This document shows positions 1-8,127 of a stretch of DNA of 23,883 nucleotides, piece by piece. How positions within the stretch are numbered: the stretch's first letter is position 1; every line of letters starts with the position of its first letter. Origin of the DNA: Mesostigma viride (lineage: Eukaryota > Streptophyta > Mesostigmatophyceae > Mesostigmatales > Mesostigmataceae). The stretch lies in assembly GCA_009746045.1 (NCBI GenBank), contig RPFO01000076.1:1752554-1776436 (forward strand), read 5' to 3'. Position numbers and translations under genes: made by a program. Below the pieces are notes generated by a model that saw only the letters and a list, made by a program, of their open reading frames with translations, was not told where the DNA came from and ran no database searches.

Positions 1-1035
1 AGGCCCCAGCCCAGTACAATGTACTGAGGAAGCTCATGAATGCTGACTGTCAAGTCGGTCTATCTGTCTAAAAGCTGAGAGCTGGGTGCTTAAGTCTCTG
101 GATATCAGGCTGGGAGCTTGATTGTACATAATCCTGAGCACACCTTGAGGGGTGAGACATGTCTCTGGTGTGGGAATGTCTGACATTGTCTCTGATGGAG
201 AGATGTCTATCTGGGGTTTTCATCTCAGTCTGAGGTTTCCCCAGATCTGTGGTTTGTGGGCGGGGTTCGATTCCCTGGTGCCGTCTTAAGGCGGAGTTTC
301 ACGGACTGGCTGACCCATCCACCATGCTGGTGAGGTGGCGACAGGTCCCCTGATTTTCCACGGTTGGAATGAGTATAGGAGCTTGTGTTTTGCATGTGCT
401 TCGCGTAGATGTTGTGTCTGGTTCGATAAGGGGCAGCAGACCGGCGCCGACTCCCGTCTGGGGGTCAGCAATGTTTTCTGATGAGCTGTTGTGGGTGATC
501 TGTGGGGTTTCGCCTAAGGTCCTGAAGGTTGTTGTACATACTTCTCAAGTTCTTAGCTGAACACCTATGGGCTGCCACAGTTGGCCAACCTCTTGTACAT
601 GGGTAACACAACGAGCCTCCCGTGAAGGGATAGGGACTCATTGTAATTTGTTTGTGCTCCTGAACCAGTATGGGTGCTATGTACATATAATAAGGAATCC
701 AAGCTGACTGTCATGCCCAGCGGGTTGTGACTTGTAGTCGGGGAGGATGTCCAGTACCCATTGTGTGTGTTTGTATGTAGACTTGTGTGAGCTGCTACAG
801 CTCAAGAAAAGAAAGGATTGGAGTTAACGCCAAGCGCCTTGGCGTGTACCTGATTCGGCATATCTCTGCGATTCCAGCGGCACCGGAACGAGTTCATTCC
901 GACAAGTATCAAGAAAGTTATGGCGTTCCGACTTCCCGGTCGCGCGCGAGCGCGAGCCGGCTGTTCGTCTAAGTCGGACGTGAATATTTGCCGACGACAT
1001 ATGGGGTCGACAGTCATTCCTGGGCTGACAGGAAT
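1..1035. other. Unassigned left region
   Basis: No open frame here reads like a protein family I know, and all frames are short. The only structures I see are small inverted repeats: an 8-bp pair ATCTGGGG/CCCCAGAT (209-216 and 239-246) and a hairpin at 827-845. Base composition is mixed and no polyadenylation or splice structure stands out. It is probably intergenic or old repeat sequence. Confidence 0.5.
827..845. repeat. Short perfect hairpin
   Basis: ACGCCAAG and CTTGGCGT are perfect inverted 8-mers separated by CGC. There is no T-run after it and no linked gene, so I assign no function. Confidence 0.5.
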
Positions 1036-1084
1036 TAGGTGCTGAACCTACGACGGTATTGGTATAGGTGCTGAACCTACGACG
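1036..1084. repeat. Two direct copies of a 20-bp hairpin-bearing unit
   Basis: The 20-mer TAGGTGCTGAACCTACGACG occurs at 1036-1055 and again, identically, at 1065-1084. Each copy contains the inverted pair TAGGT/ACCTA around GCTGA, so each could fold as a tiny hairpin. The 9-bp spacer is different sequence. Confidence 0.75.
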
Positions 1085-1616
1085 TACGCAGGAAATAGGA
1101 ACCTTAACCTGTGGTCTGTTGGTACCGCAGGCTTAGTCCTGGACTTCTAGGTGCAGATGCAATAGTCACTGTGGACTGCGCTCTGTGGTCACTGTGCCTG
1201 TATAGCAGACCTACTGTATAGGATCTGGGCGCTGTACAGGTAGTGAATACTGTACCGGGAGTGTTATTACTGAGCAGGCCTTCTGGGCTGCTCAGGACTA
1301 GCAAGCACAGTGCACAAGTATATAAAGAATAGACCAGTGCCATTTGGGCAGATCTCTTACGAGCCCGCCTCACGTGTGTTGCCTTGACTTGGCAAACTCG
1401 TGTACAAGCACTCACGTGCCCGAGTGCTGTAAGCCTATACAATTTAACAAAGCTCCGTTTCCAACCATATTCACACATTGCTGCATTGCAACCATATCCT
1501 TACATATTGCGTTCATAAAAACGTTAACTTATTGCGCCTAAAATACCTGTCGGTTGTGGGTGGGTAATATGAATGCGTCTCCTAAATTCCTGGATCCACG
1601 CAGCCCAGGACAGGCG
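1085..1616. other. Unassigned region with a TATA-like motif
   Basis: No recognisable coding sequence. A TATATAAAG motif lies at about 1319-1327 and an inverted repeat CTGAGCAG/CTGCTCAG at about 1270-1295. The TATA-like motif followed by some 200 bp of A/C-rich sequence would suit the right half of an LTR, but I find no second copy and no defined ends, so this is only a possibility. Confidence 0.35.
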
Positions 1617-1698
1617 CCAGGACACGTGGGGGGTTTCTGGCCCACGCACATCGTCGTCCAGGACACGTGGGGGGTTTCTGGCCCACGCACATGGTCGT
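1617..1698. repeat. Tandem repeat, 41-bp unit, two copies
   Basis: A unit beginning CCAGGACACGTGGGGGGTTT and ending CGT is present at 1617-1657 and 1658-1698. The copies differ by one base (TCGTCGT versus TGGTCGT), so this is a recent local duplication. Confidence 0.85.
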
Positions 1699-1849
1699 CC
1701 CCTCGCACCGCGACGGCAGTCCCCAGACCGCGACACCACCTGCGACGGGGAGAGTCCCCAGACCAGGCCCAGACCCGCGCCGCGCCGGTCCCCGAGCCGG
1801 ACCCCCCGTCCCCCGAAAGCGGGGTCACGGCCAGATGGATAATTATATA

Positions 1850-2489
1850 CAAGTAGACCCGCGGCGGGGGCCAAGCCCCCAACTATTTTGGACTCCACAA
1901 CTAATGGAGAATCCTATTCAAGCCCGGCTGCGCAGAGTCTAAATTCCCGTGCAGCCTGGTGCCAGTGGCTCAGTGCCCGTGGCCCAGCGCAGCGCCCGTG
2001 GCCCGGTACTGGTTAGTGGCCCGGTGGCTACTGGCTAGTGCGAGTTGTGGCCCGTTGAAATTCCTTTCGTCCCTCCGTTGCTGAATTTTTTTCCCCGTGG
2101 CTAGTTGCCCGTGGCCCGTGGCTACTACTACTGGCTTCGCTGCGGTCCGGATAGGAATTAGTACGGTGCAAGTAGACCCGGCGGGGGCCAAGCCCCCAAC
2201 TACTTTGGACTCCACAACTATTGGAGAATCCTATTCAAGCCCGGCTGCGCAGAGTCCTAGAGATTCCCGTGGCCCGGTGCCAGTGGCCCAGTGCCCGTGG
2301 CCCGGCGCGGCGCCCGTGGCCCGGTACTGGTTATAGTGGCCCGGTGGCTACTGGCTAGTGGCTAGTGCAAGTTGTGGCCGGTTGAAATTCCTTCCGTCCC
2401 TCCGTTGCTGAATTTTTTTCCCCGTGGCTAGTTGCCCGTGGCCCGTGGCTACTGGCTTCGCTGCGGTCCGGATAGGAATTAGTACGGTG
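1850..2489. repeat. Tandem duplication of a ~320-bp unit
   Basis: Copy 1 (1850-2168) and copy 2 (2169-2489) both begin CAAGTAGACCC and both end GGAATTAGTACGGTG. They stay alignable throughout with scattered substitutions and small indels, for example an extra CTACTA in copy 1 and an extra GGCTAGT in copy 2. Inside are many degenerate CCCGTGGC units. No long conserved frame is seen. Copy 2 abuts the LINE fragment that begins at about 2483-2490. Confidence 0.9.
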
Positions 2490-2904
2490 TACTGGGGCAT
2501 AACTTTGTTTGGAAAAAATCGAGCGATCTCAGCCGCCAGGTACACGGATGGATCAGAGAGTCAATGTCTTTTATGCCGTGGCCTCTTGGAGGACTAGGCT
2601 TACACAATATGCAATGGCGTTTATGGTCTGTGTATGCCAAACAAGTTATTTCTGCCCACATTGGTGTCAACACACACCCTGGATGTCTTCTGGCACGTGT
2701 AACCCTCTCACGTCTTACTCATCACTCCAATGGTATTTCCTGGCACTCTGGAGCCGCACTGCTTACTGCTCGCCTCCCCTCCCCGAAGCTCACCAGAGGT
2801 CTTCCTTGGTACTGGGCTCGTATATGGCAAGGCTTTATGGCACTTAAACCCGACCGCCTACTATTCCCCACACTACGTGAGGAAGTTGCACGCCAACCCC
2901 TATT
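2483..2904 (+). pseudogene. LINE reverse-transcriptase ORF, left part (truncated, interrupted)
   Basis: The frame opens after a TAG at 2480-2482 and runs into the copia LTR. It reads as the post-palm/thumb region of a non-LTR retrotransposon RT: the hallmark P-x-GGLGLHNM segment is near 2585-2610, followed by an A/K/R-rich helix and a conserved tryptophan region. There is no endonuclease and no RT catalytic core, so the copy is 5' truncated at the 320-bp repeat, which is typical of incomplete target-primed reverse transcription. At 2904 it is cut by the copia element. The same frame resumes at 8615, with the codons ccc-cta-tt continuing into c-ttt-aat-gat once one CTATT is discounted. The family assignment to the L1-like superfamily is inferred from motif style only. 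Confidence 0.8.
2900..2904. other. Target site duplication, left copy (CTATT)
   Basis: CTATT immediately precedes the 5' LTR and is repeated immediately after the 3' LTR at 8615-8619. Five bases is the usual duplication length for LTR retrotransposon integrases. Confidence 0.85.
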
Positions 2905-3391
2905 AGTTGCAATCTGTTGCATGACCGAAATGCGTGTATAAACTGGTGCATGCATAATGGAATGTAAATCTTTGAAAAAATACTCACAATTGCTGCACAC
3001 AGCTTGTGTGCATGACCATGGTGGCAGTATAGCCAAGTTGATGCATTATAATTAGTGGTCACACTGACTGTCGGTCAGGCTGTTGAAGTCGTGCCAAGGA
3101 TTGATGAGATAAAACACCCCTTCAGCGGGAAGAAAAATACGGCAATATTCCCTGCTAATGGATATTTGTAAATGGTTCTAGAAGCGTCTAGAAGCATTGT
3201 GCAACGCTGGCGTAATGCTAGTTCAGTGTGCCTCTTGGAAATCGCAAATGCACATGAGATGTGATTGGTGCCATGTCGATAAGGCCTATCGCAATCTTGG
3301 GGTTGCACACATGACTTGTAAACATATAAATTGATAATAAACCCAGGCACCTAGTGCCGCATTCTTGCAAACATCATTCTCAATCTCAACT
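2905..3391 (+). repeat. 5' LTR of the copia-like element
   Basis: This LTR is 487 bp and begins AGTTGCAATCTG and ends CTCAACT, so its termini AGTT/AACT are inverted complements. It matches 8128-8614 except for three substitutions (CTTTGA/CTGTGA, AAAAAATA/AAACAATA and GTAATGC/GTAACGC). A TATAAA at 3325-3330 and an AATAAA at 3336-3341 near the right end are plausible promoter and processing signals. TGTAA motifs, the polyadenylation signal known in chlorophytes, also occur near 3166 and 3317. Confidence 0.95.
3325..3330 (+). promoter_or_regulatory. Candidate TATA box in the 5' LTR
   Basis: TATAAA stands about 87 bp before the gag ATG. A start some 30 bp downstream would leave an R region of roughly 35 bp. 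The same motif is duplicated in the 3' LTR. This is inferred from position only. Confidence 0.4.
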
Positions 3392-3411
3392 CGTACTCGC
3401 TGCTATTTACA

Positions 3412-4368
3412 ATGGCTCGCGGCTCCCGTTCCGACACGGACGCCATTCAGTTGACTGGCGATGGTGCCGATGCTTACAAGGAGCTGCGACAGCACGAACT
3501 GGTGGTTCGCATGCTGCCAGAGCCGTTGGCCGACAAGGCTACGGACAAGGAAAACCGTGACTTTGTCTGGGCAATCAAGGCCTGGGAGGAGAAAGTCCGC
3601 ACGGTAGTGAAGACTCCCGCGCAGATTTTTCGGATCTTGCGGGGGGCTCCACTGGCCAGCAAAGGGCCGCAGGCGGTGCGGGACCTGATTCGGATCGCCC
3701 AGGAGAAGGCATGGGACTGGAATCAGTTCCTTGAGCGGCTCACTGAGCTTCTCGCGCCGACAGGGCTGGTGAAGTCCATCAAGGACGTCATGCAGATTCT
3801 GACGTTCGAAGTGTCCGGTGACACTGCCAAGGCCACGCTGGCCTTCGAGCGGATGCTCGAAGAAACCAATCTAAAATTTGCTGATGATTTTTCGGTGGTC
3901 CTGTTCTTGGGCAAGGCCCTTGGCAGCGGTGCTATGTCAGAAAGCACCGTGCAGAGTCTGGCGTCCGTCCTGACCAAGGAGAAGCTGGCGAGCAAGGCTG
4001 CTGCTTTCGCCTGCATCCGCGAGATCATGGCGCTCGGTGGCGCTGCTCAGGAGCTGGCCGGCAAGGGTGCCGTGAAGCCGACGCCAGCAGTCAATGCCGA
4101 TGGCCCTGCCATCAGGGCCGTTTTTGGCGCCGGTGACGGGCGCCTGAAGTGTCCTCGCTGCCAGGGGACTGGTCACACCCGCGAGACCTGCAAGGCCAAC
4201 AAGGCTTTCCCGTTGGGGACGAACCTGTGTGGCAAGTGCCACAAGCCAGGGCACAAGGCCCGGTTTTGCAAGTCGCGGACTGCTGCCAACCAGGCGGACA
4301 ATGTTGGCAAGGCTGGGCCTATTAGGCGCCAGCGGTTCACGTGGGTGCGCAATGCTCAGGAAAACTGA
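3412..4368 (+). CDS. gag: Gag-like nucleocapsid protein (copia element)
   Basis: A 318-residue protein starts at the first ATG after the LTR, which is only 20 nt away. Residues 1 to about 235 form a mostly helical, charged region typical of a capsid-like Gag, with no motif I can name. The C-terminus has two CX2CX4HX4C zinc knuckles: Cys at 4150-4152 to Cys at 4189-4191 (CPRC...GH...C) and Cys at 4228-4230 to Cys at 4267-4269 (CGKC...GH...C). A basic tail follows and the frame ends in TGA. Zinc knuckles bind the element RNA during particle assembly. The downstream integrase frame overlaps the last 43 nt in the -1 frame, so Pol could be made by frameshifting near GGAAAACTGA or by re-initiation. 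Assignment to Gag is firm from the knuckles and position. Confidence 0.9.
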   Translation: MARGSRSDTDAIQLTGDGADAYKELRQHELVVRMLPEPLADKATDKENRDFVWAIKAWEEKVRTVVKTPAQIFRILRGAPLASKGPQAVRDLIRIAQEKAWDWNQFLERLTELLAPTGLVKSIKDVMQILTFEVSGDTAKATLAFERMLEETNLKFADDFSVVLFLGKALGSGAMSESTVQSLASVLTKEKLASKAAAFACIREIMALGGAAQELAGKGAVKPTPAVNADGPAIRAVFGAGDGRLKCPRCQGTGHTRETCKANKAFPLGTNLCGKCHKPGHKARFCKSRTAANQADNVGKAGPIRRQRFTWVRNAQEN

Positions 4369-5849
4369 AGGCCCCAGGGCAGGACAGCGCTATGGAGCAT
4401 AGGAGGCTCCTGGCAGTAGACGATGTAGGCAGTTTTATGGCCGATGCTGCGGATGTTAAGGCAATATCAAACTTGATCAATACAGATCCAATTTTCAAGT
4501 ATGCCTGTGCGTCTCGGTTTCACATCTTCTTTGGCCATGGAACAAACGCTTACAAGTTTGCTAGGGCTTTTGGTGGGGCGCCAATGCTGGAAGCATGTCG
4601 TGAGTGTTACGAAAATTGTCCACAATGTCAATCGTCGGGCCCCAAGCCTCCTCGCCACCATGTAAAGCATCCACCTGCGAGAAAGGGGGAAATCGTAGGT
4701 GATGTGCTGTTCTGGGCACACATGCCATACTTTATTGCAATAGATAGATATGCTCACAACGTAGCTGTAGTTCCTTTGCGTCATATGGAAGCCGCCGACC
4801 TGGCAGAAGCCATTGATGTCTCTTCGTCCTTTTTCTCACCACTCGAGTCAATACAGATGGACAGGCAGTTCGCGTGTCTAGAGGGCCAGCCTGGATTTGA
4901 ATGCCTCAAGACAGTTGGGCGTGAGGACCACACTGGTCAGGGTATAGTGGAGCGTGCCGTGCAAGAATTCAAGCAAGCTGCACGGAGACAAGGTGATGCA
5001 TCCCTTTCAGCATACGCAGCCCGCCTCATGTGGGCGTTGCGGATTTGTGCATGCCTTAATCGGCGTGTGTTGTTGTCCATTCCTTCTCGCAATGTGGTGA
5101 TAACAGCTGAGGGATTGCAGCACGGCCACTACCCACCAGAGATAGAAGAGGAGTGGGCACGCCATTTGCAGGGTAGATTTGCCAACCTGGTACGAAGGGA
5201 TACACGTAGGCCGGTTACCGCCTATAGTGTAGGAGACCTGGTTTGGGTGCATAAAGAGGGCCCCTTTGGAAAGAGGGGACAGTGGAATGGTCCAGCCACG
5301 GTAGTGTCCGTGGATGGGAGTGTGCGCAAGGCCGTTGTTTCCTTGCAGGACAAGCAACACCACATCCCGTGGAGCAAGCTCAAGCACTATCAACCGAACA
5401 CAAGTGCGTGGGAGCGCCTTCTGCACTACTACGAGGACGCGGACAACTTCTTGCGGCCTCCACCAGGTGACGTGATTGCCCCTCTTTTACCCATGCCTGC
5501 CTCTGACCCTATGCAAATGTCTGCCGAAGCTCGGGAGGTAGAGGACGATGAGCATGTTGAGGAGGACGGTGATCTGGTGGCACTTGCTGCAGATGTGCAG
5601 AGCTTAGCTCGCGAGCCCCCTGCTGACCTGCGCGAGGGTAGTAGGGAGGGCATTACCCCTGCCGTTAGCCAGGGTCCGGCTGCCGTTAGTCAGCCTCGCC
5701 GGGGTGGTGGGTTGCTCAGCAAGATTGTTCTAGGGCTGCGCCGGGACAATAACATGGGGTTAGGCTCCCTTCGCCGCCCACCACAGACTGCAGGCGCCCC
5801 CTCAGCTGGGCCCGAGCACTGCAGTCATCTCTTCCTTGTTAACCTCTAG
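4341..5849 (+). CDS. Integrase (copia element)
   Basis: The frame is open from 4326; the first in-frame ATG is 4392 and a GTG is at 4341. It would insert the element cDNA into target DNA in the nucleus. The zinc-binding part is HIFFGH (H-X4-H) then CREC/CPQC around residues 60-95, as in copia integrases. The catalytic triad is D in VGDVLFW (4701-4703), D in IQMDRQ (4860-4862) and E in GQGIVER (4950-4952). The second D and the E are 29 residues apart, shorter than the usual 35. An SH3-like C-terminal segment (YSVGDLVWVHKEG ... WNGPATVVSV) follows near residues 290-350, then an acidic tail. The frame ends in TAG at 5847. It overlaps gag in front (-1) and the PR-RT frame behind (+1). No protease lies between Gag and this domain. 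Confidence 0.88.
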   Translation: MGAQCSGKLKAPGQDSAMEHRRLLAVDDVGSFMADAADVKAISNLINTDPIFKYACASRFHIFFGHGTNAYKFARAFGGAPMLEACRECYENCPQCQSSGPKPPRHHVKHPPARKGEIVGDVLFWAHMPYFIAIDRYAHNVAVVPLRHMEAADLAEAIDVSSSFFSPLESIQMDRQFACLEGQPGFECLKTVGREDHTGQGIVERAVQEFKQAARRQGDASLSAYAARLMWALRICACLNRRVLLSIPSRNVVITAEGLQHGHYPPEIEEEWARHLQGRFANLVRRDTRRPVTAYSVGDLVWVHKEGPFGKRGQWNGPATVVSVDGSVRKAVVSLQDKQHHIPWSKLKHYQPNTSAWERLLHYYEDADNFLRPPPGDVIAPLLPMPASDPMQMSAEAREVEDDEHVEEDGDLVALAADVQSLAREPPADLREGSREGITPAVSQGPAAVSQPRRGGGLLSKIVLGLRRDNNMGLGSLRRPPQTAGAPSAGPEHCSHLFLVNL

Positions 5850-7407
5850 GGCGCTGAATTGTGGGCTCCTCATTGATACCCAGGCCCAGGTCTCTATTAT
5901 CGGGGCCAACTGTGTAGACTTTCCTTTGCTGCCCTCTCATTGGACTCAGGTCACTGATTTTGCTAGGTCAGGGTCCTACAAGGTCCTGGGGGAATTTCCC
6001 TTAACCATACTCGGCGCAGACACGCCCATGTGTGTGGTAGAGGGGTATGATGGGCCCGCCTTATTAGGACAGCCGTTCTTGACGCTACCCGGGGTTACAG
6101 TGAGCAGCACACAGCTGTCCCGAGCGGGGTTTGGCTGCATGCGATTGAATAATTTTTCCCTCGATGTCGCTGCTCGGGGTCTCTCATTGCCTATGGTGGC
6201 TGCCATGAAAGGGGTAGAGTACAAGGATTCTGAATTGCCTCCTGCCCGCGATCTTCTCACCCCTAAAGCCCTCACCCCTGACAGTTTGGGGATTAGCTTC
6301 CACGATGTTGCCACTGAAAGCCCCATGTCCTTCCATGATGTTGCCAGGCACGTCTCAACCGAGGAAGGGCTAGACAATACCCAAGGGGCTATGCTGGCTG
6401 CAGGGGAACGATGGTTAGGACTGGGTTGTGTGGAGCCAGTGGACCTAGTCCCAAGGGATGGCCGGTTGCTTCGTTTCAAATGGACCTTCCAGATGAAGCC
6501 GGTTCCCGGCACTGACAGGAAAGTAGAGTTTGCTAGACCTGTGGTGCTAGAATTTTCTGGATCTTCTGACCTGCCCTCCTCAGCCCTGACTGCCCCGGGC
6601 TTAAATAAAGACACTTGGCGATTGTTAGTGTGCTTTCATCTCGGGCGCCTCAACAAAGGCTTGCCGCATGGCTCCGCGGTGCTGGATTTTTCTAAGGCCT
6701 TCCTTAACGGGGATTCAGATGAGACGGCTAAATTGTGGGAGGGCACCACACCGCTGTATGTTAGGACACCCAAGATGTGGGAACCTATTGTGGGCAAGAA
6801 GTTCATGAGGTTGGTGAAGGCTGTGGATGGGACCGTGGCCGGGCCGCGGGCGTGGCGCAAGAGTTTAGAGCGCCTTCTACTTAACCGCGCACGCATGATG
6901 TACAGCGACCTGGACCCCTCCTTGTTTGTTGGTGTCTGGAAGGGGGAGCTCGTGTTTGTTTTCGTGCATGCCGATGACTGTGACTGCCTGGGGCCACGGG
7001 AGTGGATTGTGTGGTTCCATTCGCTCGTGCACTCAGTGTACCCTGTGGGCAAGCTCGTCTTTAGGGAGCCGGGCAAGATCGTGCCCTTCATGGGCATGGA
7101 CACTATTCTCGATCACGATGAGCAAGGGCAGTGGGTCATGTTGCTGCATCCTAAGGGTAGCTATGTCCCCGACCTGGTCAAGGAGGTCATGGCCCGCACT
7201 GGGCCTATCCTTCCCTCTGAGTGTGGTGCGCTGCGTGGCAAACTCAATTGGCTTGCGTGTACCACGAGCCCTGACTTGGCTGTCCTTAGTCGGTTGACAG
7301 ACGATGTTCTCTGCTTGTTGGCCCGCCCGGTTGTAGCTGAGAGTATGTGCAGGCCTCACCGGGGTTGGTCCTGCAGGGTGTTGACTGGGACAAGCCCATC
7401 GAGCTAG
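5764..7407 (+). CDS. Retropepsin-like protease plus reverse transcriptase (copia element)
   Basis: The frame opens just after a TAG at 5761-5763 and overlaps integrase by 86 nt. It has no obvious ATG near the front; TTG 5836 is the first alternative start, so a +1 shift from integrase is possible. The N-terminal ~90 residues read like an aspartic protease: LLIDTQAQVSIIG (D at 5875-5877; DTQ replaces the usual DTG/DSG) and PALLGQPFL for the second hydrophobic-G motif. Reverse transcriptase follows: VLDFSKAFLNGD (catalytic D at 6685-6687), GPRAWRKSLERLLL, DPSLFVG, the active-site box HADD (D codons at 6973 and 6976; copia usually has YVDD), and FMGMD. The frame ends before RNase H, which continues in the -1 frame. 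RT assignment is firm; the protease call is good but depends on a degenerate active site. Confidence 0.88.
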   Translation, partial: APFAAHHRLQAPPQLGPSTAVISSLLTSRALNCGLLIDTQAQVSIIGANCVDFPLLPSHWTQVTDFARSGSYKVLGEFPLTILGADTPMCVVEGYDGPALLGQPFLTLPGVTVSSTQLSRAGFGCMRLNNFSLDVAARGLSLPMVAAMKGVEYKDSELPPARDLLTPKALTPDSLGISFHDVATESPMSFHDVARHVSTEEGLDNTQGAMLAAGERWLGLGCVEPVDLVPRDGRLLRFKWTFQMKPVPGTDRKVEFARPVVLEFSGSSDLPSSALTAPGLNKDTWRLLVCFHLGRLNKGLPHGSAVLDFSKAFLNGDSDETAKLWEGTTPLYVRTPKMWEPIVGKKFMRLVKAVDGTVAGPRAWRKSLERLLLNRARMMYSDLDPSLFVGVWKGELVFVFVHADDCDCLGPREWIVWFHSLVHSVYPVGKLVFREPGKIVPFMGMDTILDHDEQGQWVMLLHPKGSYVPDLVKEVMARTGPILPSECGALRGKLNWLACTTSPDLAVLSRLTDDVLCLLARPVVAESMCRPHRGWSCRVLTGTSPSS

Positions 7408-7910
7408 GGGCTTATTGTGACAGTTCTTTGGATGCGCGGGTGCTCACCAAGATGCGTGGTAGGTGTGCGGCTGTTAGCTATATCTCAAACGCTGAACAAT
7501 CTGCGCCATCCTCCATCTTTGCGTGGTTCTCACGTCTCCACCGCCGTGTGTATGTGGGGTCGGACACCGCCGAGGCGCGTGCGTATTGCGAGGCTGCAAG
7601 TGAGCTCGCGTATTTCCACGCGCTACTCTGCTGGATCCTCAAGCTGGGCGGTCTCACCACACGCATCGATCGCGTCATGCGCACCGACAGCCAAGCGCTG
7701 GTGGACTTCATTGAGAACCCCTACGCTCGCACGAGAGACCTTGACTTCCTCCGGGTGAAGGAATTTTCTGATGCGCTCCATACCGAGCACGTGGCAGGCG
7801 ACCAGAATTGCTCGGATGCTCTTACCAAGCTCTATAGCTCCGCCAAGGCACAGTATACTCTTCTTAGGCACCAAATGAACAATATGTCGCTGGGTCAGCC
7901 ACGGCACTAG
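7341..7910 (+). CDS. RNase H domain (copia element, -1 frame)
   Basis: The frame opens after TGA 7338-7340 and overlaps the RT frame for 67 nt, with a GTG at 7347. The copia-type RNase H pattern is complete: ELGAYCDSSLD (D at 7419-7421), SDTAEARAYCEAASELAY (E), MRTDSQALVDFI (D) and GDQNCSDALTKL (D). It degrades the RNA strand of the RNA-DNA hybrid. It ends in TAG about 200 bp before the polypurine tract. Either a programmed -1 shift or a one-base mutation separates it from RT, because copia RT and RNase H are normally one polypeptide. All catalytic acids are kept, which suggests recent function. Confidence 0.88.
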   Translation, partial: EYVQASPGLVLQGVDWDKPIELGAYCDSSLDARVLTKMRGRCAAVSYISNAEQSAPSSIFAWFSRLHRRVYVGSDTAEARAYCEAASELAYFHALLCWILKLGGLTTRIDRVMRTDSQALVDFIENPYARTRDLDFLRVKEFSDALHTEHVAGDQNCSDALTKLYSSAKAQYTLLRHQMNNMSLGQPRH

Positions 7911-8110
7911 TTGAGATGTCGTGGAGTGTGAATGGCCCCTTGACTCGGGTTTTACCTTGGTAGGTTTTCCCGGTAGCGATGCTCTGGTGTAATTTGTTTG
8001 GCTGGGGATTACCCTCCAAAACCATGTGGGGCCTAAGGTGCGTTCATGATGGCAAGGCCTGCGCGGCCGTAGTTCTTACAGATTTGAGTACGCAGTCCTA
8101 TTGCCACATG
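7911..8110 (+). other. 3' untranslated segment of the copia element
   Basis: This 200-bp segment lies between the RNase H stop and the purine tract. I see no conserved frame or repeat in it. Confidence 0.6.
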
Positions 8111-8127
8111 AAAAAAGAAAGGGCTGG
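8111..8127 (+). other. Polypurine tract (plus-strand primer)
   Basis: AAAAAAGAAAGGGCTGG ends one base before the 3' LTR. A purine-rich run directly at this border is the expected primer for plus-strand DNA synthesis. The C and T near the end are slightly unusual. Confidence 0.8.

Noticed and set aside
264-274. GGTTCGATTCC, an exact B-box/T-arm-like motif suggesting a tRNA or tRNA-derived SINE
   Set aside because: No acceptor stem partner, no D-arm or anticodon arm and no convincing A box in the 80 bases upstream.
1085-1560. Solo LTR around the TATA-like motif at 1319
   Set aside because: No second copy in the window, no defined TG/CA ends and no target duplication that I can identify.
3937-4254. 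Antisense ORFs across gag
   Set aside because: Shadow frames of Gag; the zinc knuckles are on the plus strand.
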